Positions 1-5,210 of a stretch of DNA of 5,210 bases are shown here, piece after piece. The first letter of the stretch is position 1; every line of letters begins with the position of its first letter. The translations under genes and the position numbers were made by a program. The notes beneath the pieces are model-generated. The model was not told the DNA's origin, made no database searches, and saw only the letters and a program-made list of their open reading frames with translations. Origin of the DNA: an uncultured delta proteobacterium (GTDB taxonomy: Bacteria; UBA10199; GCA-002796325; 1-14-0-20-49-13); assembly GCA_903868375.1 (NCBI GenBank), contig CAIPVD010000116.1, forward strand, positions 1 through 5,210, in the 5' to 3' direction.

Positions 1-329
1 AGCCGGAAAGCCTCGCTAAACTTGTCGAGCTGATTGAAACGGACAAGATAAGCGGCAAGATAGGCAAGTCGGTATTTGAAGAGATGTTCGCAACGGGTAA
101 GGATCCGGAAGTCATAATAAAAGAAAAGGGGCTGGTGCAGGTATCCGACGCCTCTTCTATTGAACCGATCATCGATGAGATACTTGCAAAGAACGCGGAC
201 AATGTTGCAAAATACAGGTCTGGCAAGCTTGGGCTCTTCGGATTCTTCGTAGGCGAAGCGATGAAGGCGACGAAGGGACAGGCAAATCCGAAACTTGTAA
301 ATGATCTATTAAAGAAAAAATTAGGATAA
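1..329 (+). CDS. gatB: Aspartyl/glutamyl-tRNA amidotransferase subunit B, C-terminal end (partial)
   Basis: This is the last 108 codons of GatB; the gene starts before the window, and the first complete codon is at position 3. GatB is the tRNA-binding kinase subunit of the GatCAB complex. The complex amidates Glu-tRNA(Gln) or Asp-tRNA(Asn) in the cytoplasm of bacteria that lack the direct synthetase. The visible part is the helical GatB/YqeY tail, which contacts the tRNA. Its hallmarks are the stretch [13 protein letters not shown] near the left edge, then [17 protein letters not shown] and [10 protein letters not shown] at the very end, a near-consensus GatB C-terminus. The kinase and cradle domains lie outside the window. 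The TAA stop is three bases before mtnA, which indicates co-transcription. Nothing odd is seen. Confidence 0.95.
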   Translation, partial: PESLAKLVELIETDKISGKIGKSVFEEMFATGKDPEVIIKEKGLVQVSDASSIEPIIDEILAKNADNVAKYRSGKLGLFGFFVGEAMKATKGQANPKLVNDLLKKKLG

Positions 330-332
330 TCT

Positions 333-1382
333 ATGAACACAATCAGAACGATCGAATGGAAAGACGACAAGGTAATAATGATAGACCAGCGCAAGCTGCC
401 GTTGCAGGAAGTTTACAACACATACGAAGACTACAAGGCGGTGGCAGACGCGATAAAGACGATGGTGATAAGGGGCGCGCCGGCGATAGGCGTTGCGGCT
501 GCTATGGGAGTGGCTCTTGGAGCACTTGGCATCGCCGTTAAAACGTTCGACGAGTTCTATAAAAAGATCGTGAAAGTTTGCGAAACGATAGACGCCACTC
601 GCCCAACGGCAAGCAACCTTTTCTGGGCGACCGAACGGATGAAGGCGATATGCCTGCTTCACAAAGAGATGCCGATCAATAAATTAAAGGAACGCCTAAA
701 AGAAGAGGCGCTGAAGATATATCACGAAGATAGAGAGGCCTGCAGAAAGATCGGCGAAAATGGCAAACTGTTCTTCAAGAACGGTGACAACGTTCTCACA
801 CATTGCAACGCAGGTGCGCTTGCAACTGCAGGAATCGGCACGGCGCTTGGAGTTCTTTACGCCGCAGATGAAGAAGGAAAAACTCTTCACGTTTATGCCG
901 ATGAAACCAGGCCGATGCTGCAAGGCGCTAGGCTAACCGCATGGGAACTGCAAAAGCATGGCATGCATGTGACCGTCATCACCGATAATATGGCGGGCTA
1001 CATGATGCGCGAAGGAAAGATAAACAAGGTCATCGTCGGCGCCGACCGCATTACCGCGAACGGCGACACGGCAAATAAGATCGGTACGTTTGGCGTGGCG
1101 GTTCTCGCAAAATATCACAACATTCCATTCTATGTTGCCGCACCGACATCGACGATCGACCTTAAGAAAAAGAGCGGGCTAGAAATCCCCATAGAAGAAC
1201 GTTCAGAAAATGAAGTAACGCACATCCTCCAGCATCAGATAACTCCGGACTATGTGAACGTTAGAAATCCGGCGTTCGATGTAACGCCTGCTGAACTCAT
1301 CACCGCAATAATAACCGAAAACGGCGTTGCCGAAGCGCCATTCGAAAAGAATCTCGCAACACTTGTCCCCAAAAATGCTTAA
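333..1382 (+). CDS. mtnA: S-methyl-5-thioribose-1-phosphate isomerase
   Basis: A complete 349-residue protein, the usual length for MtnA. It isomerises 5-methylthioribose-1-phosphate (an aldose) to 5-methylthioribulose-1-phosphate in the cytoplasm, a step of methionine salvage from methylthioadenosine. The same family can also act on 5-deoxyribose-1-phosphate. It belongs to the eIF2B-alpha-like fold. Visible family motifs are [13 protein letters not shown] (47-59), [13 protein letters not shown] (87-99), [11 protein letters not shown] (155-165) with the expected catalytic Cys158, [18 protein letters not shown] (189-206), [17 protein letters not shown] (236-252) with the expected catalytic Asp238, and [12 protein letters not shown] near the end. 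The ATG at 333 is preceded by AGGA (323-326) with a six-base spacer, inside the last gatB codons, so translation is probably coupled to gatB. No other methionine-salvage gene is in the window, so which of the two substrates matters here is open. Confidence 0.95.
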   Translation: MNTIRTIEWKDDKVIMIDQRKLPLQEVYNTYEDYKAVADAIKTMVIRGAPAIGVAAAMGVALGALGIAVKTFDEFYKKIVKVCETIDATRPTASNLFWATERMKAICLLHKEMPINKLKERLKEEALKIYHEDREACRKIGENGKLFFKNGDNVLTHCNAGALATAGIGTALGVLYAADEEGKTLHVYADETRPMLQGARLTAWELQKHGMHVTVITDNMAGYMMREGKINKVIVGADRITANGDTANKIGTFGVAVLAKYHNIPFYVAAPTSTIDLKKKSGLEIPIEERSENEVTHILQHQITPDYVNVRNPAFDVTPAELITAIITENGVAEAPFEKNLATLVPKNA

Positions 1383-1413
1383 TAAACACCGAAGCCCCTG
1401 TTCTCACAGGGGC
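1381..1413 (-). terminator. GC-rich stem-loop with a T-rich tail on the minus strand
   Basis: GCCCCTG (1394-1400) pairs perfectly with CAGGGGC (1407-1413) around a six-base loop. Read on the minus strand, the stem is followed by TTCGGTGTTTATT, a loose T-rich tail, which suits an intrinsic terminator for the leftward 86-residue ORF. Read on the plus strand, it sits 11 bases after the mtnA stop but has no T run, so it could at most slow polymerase or protect the mtnA 3' end. The tail is imperfect, so the call is moderate. Confidence 0.5.
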
Positions 1414-1415
1414 AT

Positions 1416-1484
1416 TCGACGTTCGAGAGAGGAAACCTCACGGGTAGTTGGCGCTCCCCGTAAGGGCTGAAGGCCTTTGGCCTT
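1416..1484 (-). other. Cluster of stem-loops forming the 3' tail of the orphan ORF transcript
   Basis: On the minus strand, nearly the whole stretch between the ORF stop codon and the terminator can fold. In transcript order: AAGGCC-AAA-GGCCTT (1484-1470), which overlaps the stop codon; CCTTACGGG paired to CCCGTGAGG (1465-1436), nine pairs around a 12-base loop; a competing GAGG-TTT-CCTC (1439-1429); and TCGA-ACG-TCGA (1426-1416). The nine-pair stem has one U-G wobble in minus-strand RNA, but a C-A mismatch at the same place in plus-strand RNA, which favours a minus-strand RNA as the functional form. No known RNA family was recognised. It could be a 3' UTR or a separate small RNA. Confidence 0.45.
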
Positions 1485-1743
1485 AGTTCATAGATTCCTT
1501 GTGGAGCACTTCCTGAAGCAGGTTCATGTGAAAGCTTCCGCTAACAAGTTTCGTTGGCTCCTTTGTATCTGGCGTATTTAGTATCTTGTATATTTCGTCG
1601 TTCAGGCCCATTGGCTTCGGGCGCGGGATGAAAATACCTCCGCATGATAATACCATCGGGTTCTGTGTCCCTATTTCACCAAGATTCGGTTCCGGAACAT
1701 TTTCTACTACCAGCTCTGTCATTTCTTGTTCTGTCCTTGCCAT
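1483..1743 (-). CDS. Small hypothetical protein of 86 residues under an apparent sigma-54 promoter
   Basis: I do not recognise this protein. It has 86 residues, no signal peptide, no membrane helix and a single cysteine (Cys34, in VLSCGG). The N-terminal third is acidic (MARTEQEMTELVVENVPEPN). A proline-containing middle follows (GGIFIPRPKPMGLNDEIY, about 35-52), and the C-terminal end looks helical (FHMNLLQEVLHKE, 71-83). That it is a real gene is supported by AAGGAG (1755-1750) six bases before the ATG, a very good ribosome binding site, and by a well-spaced sigma-54-type promoter about 20 bases further up. It is convergent to mtnA and codirectional with uvrC, but has its own promoter and lies beyond the uvrC terminator. 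Sigma-54 control would suggest a regulated rather than housekeeping role. The overlapping plus-strand frame has no ribosome binding site. Function is unknown. Confidence 0.62.
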   Translation of the reverse strand: MARTEQEMTELVVENVPEPNLGEIGTQNPMVLSCGGIFIPRPKPMGLNDEIYKILNTPDTKEPTKLVSGSFHMNLLQEVLHKESMN

Positions 1744-1749
1744 ATCTTG

Positions 1750-1755
1750 CTCCTT
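1750..1755 (-). promoter_or_regulatory. Strong ribosome binding site of the 86-residue ORF
   Basis: The minus strand reads AAGGAG followed by a six-base spacer (CAAGAT) and ATG at 1743. It is the clearest Shine-Dalgarno sequence in the window and is the main reason to accept the short ORF as coding and to place its start here. Confidence 0.75.
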
Positions 1756-1773
1756 CCTTTCACCTTTAGATAG

Positions 1774-1790
1774 AGCAAGACTGATGCCAA
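1774..1790 (-). promoter_or_regulatory. Sigma-54 (RpoN) -24/-12 promoter
   Basis: The minus strand reads TTGGCATCAGTCTTGCT. This fits the RpoN consensus TGGCAY-N5-TTGCW, with the invariant GG (1788-1787) and GC (1776-1775) at the required 12-base interval. Transcription would start near 1763, giving a leader of about 20 bases that includes the AAGGAG site of the 86-residue ORF. RpoN promoters need an AAA+ activator bound upstream; none is encoded in the window. The exact spacing and the position relative to the gene support the call, but a chance match cannot be excluded without expression data. Confidence 0.6.
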
Positions 1791-1800
1791 GTTCTGACGT

Positions 1801-1848
1801 TTGAAAATAACGATGGAATAAGCCTATAAGATGTTGATTTTCAATAGG
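1801..1848. repeat. Inverted repeats upstream of the sigma-54 promoter
   Basis: TTGAAAAT (1801-1808) and its exact reverse complement ATTTTCAA (1837-1844) form an 8-bp inverted repeat. The second arm lies in a smaller dyad, TTGA-TTT-TCAA (1834-1844), inside a wider one, CCTAT (1823-1827) with ATAGG (1844-1848). They lie about 40 to 85 bases upstream of the predicted start site near 1763. That makes them candidates for activator binding, although RpoN activators often bind further up. The region is AT-rich, so chance is a real alternative. Confidence 0.3.
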
Positions 1849-1887
1849 TTATGAACATTAAGGCACAGGTCGCACAAGATCTGATTA

Positions 1888-1940
1888 ATTCAAAATTGAT
1901 AAAAAACTGACAGTCACCGTCAATTTCTCTCATTTTGAAT
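1888..1940. repeat. 9-bp inverted repeat concentric with the uvrC terminator
   Basis: ATTCAAAAT (1888-1896) is the exact reverse complement of ATTTTGAAT (1932-1940). The repeat is centred within about one base of the terminator hairpin it encloses. It could form an outer stem around the terminator in the uvrC transcript, or be a protein-binding dyad. The function is unknown. Confidence 0.45.
1901..1924 (-). terminator. Intrinsic terminator of uvrC
   Basis: On the minus strand, ATTGAC (1924-1919) pairs with GTCAGT (1911-1906), six pairs with one U-G wobble, around the loop GGTGACT. The stem runs directly into a T run (1906-1901). It begins 24 bases after the uvrC stop. The stem is short and not GC-rich, but the T run and position are right for rho-independent termination, which separates uvrC from the 86-residue ORF downstream. 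Confidence 0.68.
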
Positions 1941-1947
1941 CGTATAA

Positions 1948-3270
1948 TTATGTGGTAAGTAACTTTTTGGAATGGCGCTTGCGGTAATGTTTTATGGCAA
2001 ATCGGTGGGCTTCGTCGCGTATCCTTATTAAATAGAGAAGCGCTGCCTCGCCACGTTTGAAGCGCAAAGGATTTACCCTGTTCGGCAAAAATACTTGAGC
2101 CATGTCGCTCGACTTTTTGTGCGAGCCTTTGACCTTGGCGATACCTATTGCGCTCACATCATTAATATCCAGATCGCGAAGGATCTTGCACGCAATGGAA
2201 AGTTGCCCTCGCCCGCCATCGACCATTAAAACATCGGGCCTTTGCCATTCTTCATGTTTGAACCTGCGCTCTAAAACCTCGGCCATCATCGCGTAATCGT
2301 TCGGGGCTTCTTCACGGGTGATATTGAACAAGCGATAGCGCGACTTCGACGGCGCGCCATCTAAAAATGAAACGATGGCGCCGTTTGCAACGGTTCCCTG
2401 AATGTTCGAGATATCAACGCATTCGATAAGATGCGGCCTTGACTTCAAATGCAGCTTTGTTTTCAGCCTCTGCGCTATTAGATTGTATAGTTTGTCTTCG
2501 GACGACGGTCGCGTACCATCGCGCTCAAACATCCTCTCGTCCGGCGACATCACATTCTGCTTTTCAAGCATCCCCTTAATTCCCTTTATCAGATCGCGCA
2601 GCCTTGCCGCCGCCTCGTAATTCGTTTTCTCTGATGCGCGCTTCATCCGTTCGCGCAGATGATCTATCAGTTCGCGGTTTCGGCCCTTCAAAAAAAGTAT
2701 GGCGTCACGGACCTGCTCTGCATATTCCTCTTTCGACACCTGGCCGACGCAAGGAGCCGTGCAACGGCCAATGTCATATTGAATGGAAGGCCGGCTTCTG
2801 TTCAGAAATTCCCTATCGGAGCACGTTCTAATCCTAAAGAACTTCGCCAGCTGATCGACTACATCGCGGCAGATCTGGGCAGATACGTACGGGCCAAAAT
2901 ATGTCGCGCCATCGTCTTTCACGCGCCTCGTTACGCAGATGCCCGGGAACGCGTGATTTGTGGTGATCTTGATCCGCATGAACGTCTTGTTATCTTTAAG
3001 GTCGATATTGTACTTAGGCAAGTGTTCTTGGATAAACTTGAATTCGAGGAGGATCGCCTCTTTTTCAGTTTCGGTCTGAACGTACTCGATCGCAGCTACA
3101 CGCTCCATCAGAAACTTTATCTGATAACGCGTACAAGCCTCGCGGCCAAAGTATTGCGCCACCCTTTTCTTCAGGTTCTTGGCCTTGCCAATATAAAGTA
3201 TCGCCCCCTTTTTGTCCTTCATCAGGTAAACGCCGGGGCTTTGCGGAAAAGATTTGATATCTAAAGGCAT
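1948..3270 (-). CDS. uvrC: Excinuclease ABC subunit C, compact form
   Basis: UvrC makes both incisions around a lesion in UvrABC nucleotide excision repair. Numbering is from the ATG at 3270 (440 residues). The GIY-YIG nuclease (about 8-88) has SPGVYLMKD (11-19), LYIGKAKNLKKRV (25-37) and Arg36. A cysteine region has Cys150, Cys170 and Cys174, but Ser162 where Cys is usual. The UVR motif for UvrB binding is about 202-237. The RNase H-like nuclease has Asp286 (CVDISNIQG), Asp351 (VDGGRGQL) and His422 (RDEAHRFA), so its catalytic set is present. The family is normally near 600 residues. This one lacks about 100 residues between UVR and the nuclease domain and ends 18 residues after His422, with no helix-hairpin-helix domain. 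Stops follow in frame, so no simple frameshift explains the end. The ATG at 3270 is preferred over an upstream TTG at 3321 because it has AAAGGTG eight bases upstream and fits the usual UvrC N-terminus. Confidence 0.93.
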   Translation of the reverse strand: MPLDIKSFPQSPGVYLMKDKKGAILYIGKAKNLKKRVAQYFGREACTRYQIKFLMERVAAIEYVQTETEKEAILLEFKFIQEHLPKYNIDLKDNKTFMRIKITTNHAFPGICVTRRVKDDGATYFGPYVSAQICRDVVDQLAKFFRIRTCSDREFLNRSRPSIQYDIGRCTAPCVGQVSKEEYAEQVRDAILFLKGRNRELIDHLRERMKRASEKTNYEAAARLRDLIKGIKGMLEKQNVMSPDERMFERDGTRPSSEDKLYNLIAQRLKTKLHLKSRPHLIECVDISNIQGTVANGAIVSFLDGAPSKSRYRLFNITREEAPNDYAMMAEVLERRFKHEEWQRPDVLMVDGGRGQLSIACKILRDLDINDVSAIGIAKVKGSHKKSSDMAQVFLPNRVNPLRFKRGEAALLYLIRIRDEAHRFAIKHYRKRHSKKLLTT

Positions 3271-3278
3271 TGCAAGAA

Positions 3279-3285
3279 CACCTTT
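3279..3285 (-). promoter_or_regulatory. Ribosome binding site that fixes the uvrC start
   Basis: The minus strand has AAAGGTG followed by an eight-base spacer and ATG at 3270. The longer reading frame would start with TTG at 3321 after a poorly spaced AGGT, and would add 17 residues not expected before the family's usual SPGVYLMKD opening. This site therefore decides the start. Confidence 0.65.
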
Positions 3286-3303
3286 AGCATAAGAAAATTC
3301 GTA

Positions 3304-3332
3304 TTGCAAGGTGCGGCCCAATTACCTAATAT
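3304..3332 (+). promoter_or_regulatory. Possible sigma-70-type promoter of valS
   Basis: TTGCAA (3304-3309) and TAATAT (3327-3332) are separated by 17 bases. Each matches four of six bases of the -35 and -10 consensus. Initiation would fall near 3339, only about five bases before the valS ATG, giving a nearly leaderless message. This agrees with the lack of a Shine-Dalgarno sequence before that ATG. The element matches are modest, so this is a candidate only. Confidence 0.35.
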
Positions 3333-3343
3333 GCCTCCCACTT

Positions 3344-5210
3344 ATGGAAAATATAGAATTAGCAAAGGCATACGACCCGAAAGGCGTCGAAGACAAATGG
3401 TATTCGGAGTGGTTAGAAAAAAAATATTTCACGCCGGATCCGCTTTCTAAAAAACCGGCATATTCGATGGTGATACCGCCACCTAACGTAACGGGCGTAC
3501 TTACCATGGGCCACGTGTTGAATAACACTCTGCAGGATATTCTTGTCCGCCGCAAACGAATGCAGGGCTTTGAAGTGCTGTGGCTGCCCGGCACCGATCA
3601 CGCGGGCATTGCAACGCAGACGGTGGTCGAGCGAACGCTTAAGAAAGAAGGAAAGATAAAACATCGCGACGACTTGGGCCGCGAAGAATTTTTAAAGAAG
3701 GTCTGGGAATGGAAAGACAAGCATGGCGGCATCATCATAAATCAACTTAAAAAGTTAGGCTGCTCATGCGACTGGAGCCGTGAAGTATTTACAATGGACG
3801 GTCTCGATGCGAGAAATCCAAGCCCACGCATTAATTATTCCGCATGCGTTCAAAAGGTATTCGTCGATCTTCACAAGAAGGGGCTTATCTATCGCGGCAA
3901 AAAGATGGTCAACTGGTGCCCTGTCTCGCGCACCGCGCTCTCCGACGAAGAAGTCGTGATGAAGGAGACCGACGGGCATTTATGGCATTTCAAATATCCG
4001 ATTCTAGATACTAAGGGCGCACAAGTTCCGAACGAATATGTCGTAGTTGCGACCACTCGTCCGGAAACGATGCTGGGAGATGAAGCGATCGCGGTAAATC
4101 CGAAGGATAAAAGATACAAAGCGCTCGTCGGCAAAAAAGTGTTGCTCCCTCTCCAGAACAAACCGATACCAATAGTTGCAGATGATGCAGTGGAGCTGGA
4201 CTTTGGAACCGGCGCTGTCAAGGTAACTCCAGCACACGACCCGGTCGATTATGATATAGGGCTACGTCACAAGCTGCCACTTACGCAAGTGATCGGCAAC
4301 AACGGCATCATGACCGCAGAGGCTGGAGAAAAATTCGAAGGAATGGACAGGTTCGAATGCCGTAAGGCGGTCGTCGTAGATATGGAAGAGTTGGGGCTGC
4401 TTGAGAAGACAGAGAACTATAAGCACAACGTTGGTTATAGCCAACGCGCAGACGTCCCGATCGAACCGATGCTATCTGAACAGTGGTTCCTAAAATATCC
4501 CAAAGTAAAAGAGGCGTTGAAGATCGTCGAAAGCGGCAAGATAAAATATTGGCCGGCACGCTGGGCAAAGGTTTACACCCACTGGCTCACGAACATACGC
4601 GACTGGTGCATTAGCCGCCAGCTCTGGTGGGGCCACCGGATACCGGCATGGTATTGCAATGCGTGCAATGGAGATCCGATAGTCAGCGTGGAAAAACCGG
4701 CAAAGTGCAGATGCGGCAGTGCAGATATCAGACAGGATAACGATGTATTAGACACATGGTTCTCAAGTTGGCTCTGGCCATTTGCAACGATGGGCTGGCC
4801 GGCTAAAACAAAGGAACTGGAAAAATTCTATCCAACGACAGACCTGGTAACAGGCCCCGATATCATCTTCTTCTGGGTCGCACGCATGATAATGGCAGGC
4901 CTTCAGTTCATGGACGAAAAACCGTTCGGAAACGTTTATTTCACCGGCATCATCCGCGACGCGCAAGGCCGCAAGATGAGCAAGTCTTTAGGTAATTCAC
5001 CCGACCCGCTTGTTATCATCGACAAATACGGCGCCGACGGGCTTCGCTTCGGGCTTATGCTTATAGCTCCTAAGGGACAGGATATTCTTTTCAGCGAAGA
5101 TCGCATCGAGGTCGGCAGAAATTTCATGAACAAGCTCTGGAACGCATCGCGCTTCGTCATGATGAACCTCAATTCAACCCAGGAACCCAGAAACCCAGGA
5201 ACCCAGGAAC
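3344..5210 (+). CDS. valS: Valyl-tRNA synthetase, N-terminal two thirds (partial)
   Basis: ValRS charges tRNA(Val) with valine in the cytoplasm and edits misactivated threonine. The frame is open for 622 codons to the window edge; full proteins run to roughly 900 residues, so the rest of the anticodon-binding domain and the C-terminal coiled coil are missing. Class I signatures are PPPNVTGVLTMGHVLNN (HIGH motif as TMGH, 54-57) and KMSKS (544-548). The CP1 editing domain has TTRPETMLGD (237-246) and TPAHDPVDYD (295-304). SRQLWWGHRIPAWYC (424-438) leads into a cysteine set (Cys438, Cys441, Cys455, Cys457), a possible zinc knuckle. The family pattern DTWFSSWLWP and GPDIIFFWVARMI are also present. 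The ATG at 3344 is chosen because the next residues match the ValRS opening (AYDPKGVEDKWY); it has no clear ribosome binding site, and an in-frame GTG at 3311 is less likely. The gene is divergent from uvrC. A tandem repeat alters the last codons seen. Confidence 0.96.
   Translation, partial: MENIELAKAYDPKGVEDKWYSEWLEKKYFTPDPLSKKPAYSMVIPPPNVTGVLTMGHVLNNTLQDILVRRKRMQGFEVLWLPGTDHAGIATQTVVERTLKKEGKIKHRDDLGREEFLKKVWEWKDKHGGIIINQLKKLGCSCDWSREVFTMDGLDARNPSPRINYSACVQKVFVDLHKKGLIYRGKKMVNWCPVSRTALSDEEVVMKETDGHLWHFKYPILDTKGAQVPNEYVVVATTRPETMLGDEAIAVNPKDKRYKALVGKKVLLPLQNKPIPIVADDAVELDFGTGAVKVTPAHDPVDYDIGLRHKLPLTQVIGNNGIMTAEAGEKFEGMDRFECRKAVVVDMEELGLLEKTENYKHNVGYSQRADVPIEPMLSEQWFLKYPKVKEALKIVESGKIKYWPARWAKVYTHWLTNIRDWCISRQLWWGHRIPAWYCNACNGDPIVSVEKPAKCRCGSADIRQDNDVLDTWFSSWLWPFATMGWPAKTKELEKFYPTTDLVTGPDIIFFWVARMIMAGLQFMDEKPFGNVYFTGIIRDAQGRKMSKSLGNSPDPLVIIDKYGADGLRFGLMLIAPKGQDILFSEDRIEVGRNFMNKLWNASRFVMMNLNSTQEPRNPGTQE
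5176..5210 (+). repeat. 8-bp tandem repeat (AACCCAGG) inside valS, running off the edge
   Basis: Four units follow one another: AACCCAGG (5176-5183), AACCCAGA (5184-5191) with one change, then AACCCAGG (5192-5199 and 5200-5207), and AAC at the edge. In the valS frame they read TQEPRNPG and then TQE, just after FVMMNLNS. This is a variable linker at the start of the anticodon-binding region. The unit is not a multiple of three, so gain or loss of one copy would shift the frame; three copies keep it. Confidence 0.85.

Noticed and set aside
1385..1484. A known RNA such as 6S RNA, a glycine riboswitch or SRP RNA in the mtnA downstream region
   Set aside because: Short strings resemble parts of these RNAs, but the length, order of stems and conserved cores do not fit any of them.
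1483..1560. Resemblance of the orphan protein's C-terminus (LVSGSFHMN...) to the end of the FlgM anti-sigma factor
   Set aside because: Only a few positions fit, the conserved Val-Asp step is missing and the spacing of the last helix is short. No flagellar gene is nearby.
1630..1743. Double-glycine leader in the orphan protein (VLSCGG, 31-36), suggesting an exported peptide
   Set aside because: The hydrophobic and acidic positions expected before the Gly-Gly are not in place, and there is no transporter or modifying enzyme in the window.
1586..1804. Plus-strand 72-residue open frame overlapping the orphan ORF
   Set aside because: No ribosome binding site, serine-rich composition typical of an antisense shadow, and it runs across the sigma-54 promoter and strong ribosome binding site of the opposite strand.
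1851..1910. Tiny plus-strand ORF (19 residues, MNIKAQVAQD...) between uvrC and the orphan gene
   Set aside because: The only upstream AGG is too close to the ATG, there is no promoter, and it ends in the uvrC terminator. Not supportable as a gene.
2659..3264. Plus-strand 201-residue open frame antisense to uvrC
   Set aside because: It lies wholly opposite a gene with clear family motifs and has no family features of its own.
3271..3311. Minus-strand sigma-70 promoter for uvrC using the self-complementary TTGCAA at 3304-3309
   Set aside because: The nearest -10-like sequence (TATGCT) is only 12 bases away, and at 17 bases there is no match.
3889..5172. Several minus-strand open frames opposite valS
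   Set aside because: All are antisense to a strongly conserved synthetase and show no motifs or start signals.

Overview
The window holds four recognisable housekeeping genes and one small orphan gene. It looks like the chromosome of a Gram-negative-type bacterium of moderate GC. The sequence does not fix the lineage. A GatB-type tRNA amidotransferase, an apparent sigma-54 promoter and the gene content would all suit a deltaproteobacterial-type lineage, but that is inference.

Layout. Positions 1-329 (+) are the C-terminal end of gatB. Three bases later mtnA (333-1382, +) begins, probably in the same operon. A compact block of stem-loops (1381-1484) then separates mtnA from a convergent 86-residue orphan ORF (1483-1743, -). 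That ORF has a strong ribosome binding site and, just upstream, a sequence matching the -24/-12 sigma-54 promoter with exact spacing. Positions 1744-1947 contain no credible gene; they hold that promoter, some inverted repeats and the terminator of uvrC. uvrC (1948-3270, -) follows, and valS (3344-5210, +) is divergent from it and runs off the right edge. The 73 bp between uvrC and valS must hold both start regions.

How the genes relate. gatB (Gln/Asn-tRNA formation) and valS (Val-tRNA formation) serve translation, mtnA serves methylthioadenosine or 5-deoxyribose salvage, and uvrC serves nucleotide excision repair. No common pathway is evident beyond the probable gatB-mtnA operon.

The unusual points are these. 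The UvrC is clearly shortened: it lacks the segment between the UVR motif and the nuclease domain as well as the C-terminal helix-hairpin-helix domain, and it has Ser at a usual Fe-S cysteine position, yet it keeps its catalytic residues. The orphan ORF has its own apparent sigma-54 promoter and a folded 3' tail whose pairing favours the minus strand. An 8-bp tandem repeat lies inside the valS reading frame at the right edge. I see no CRISPR array, tRNA, rRNA, insertion sequence or clear defence system.
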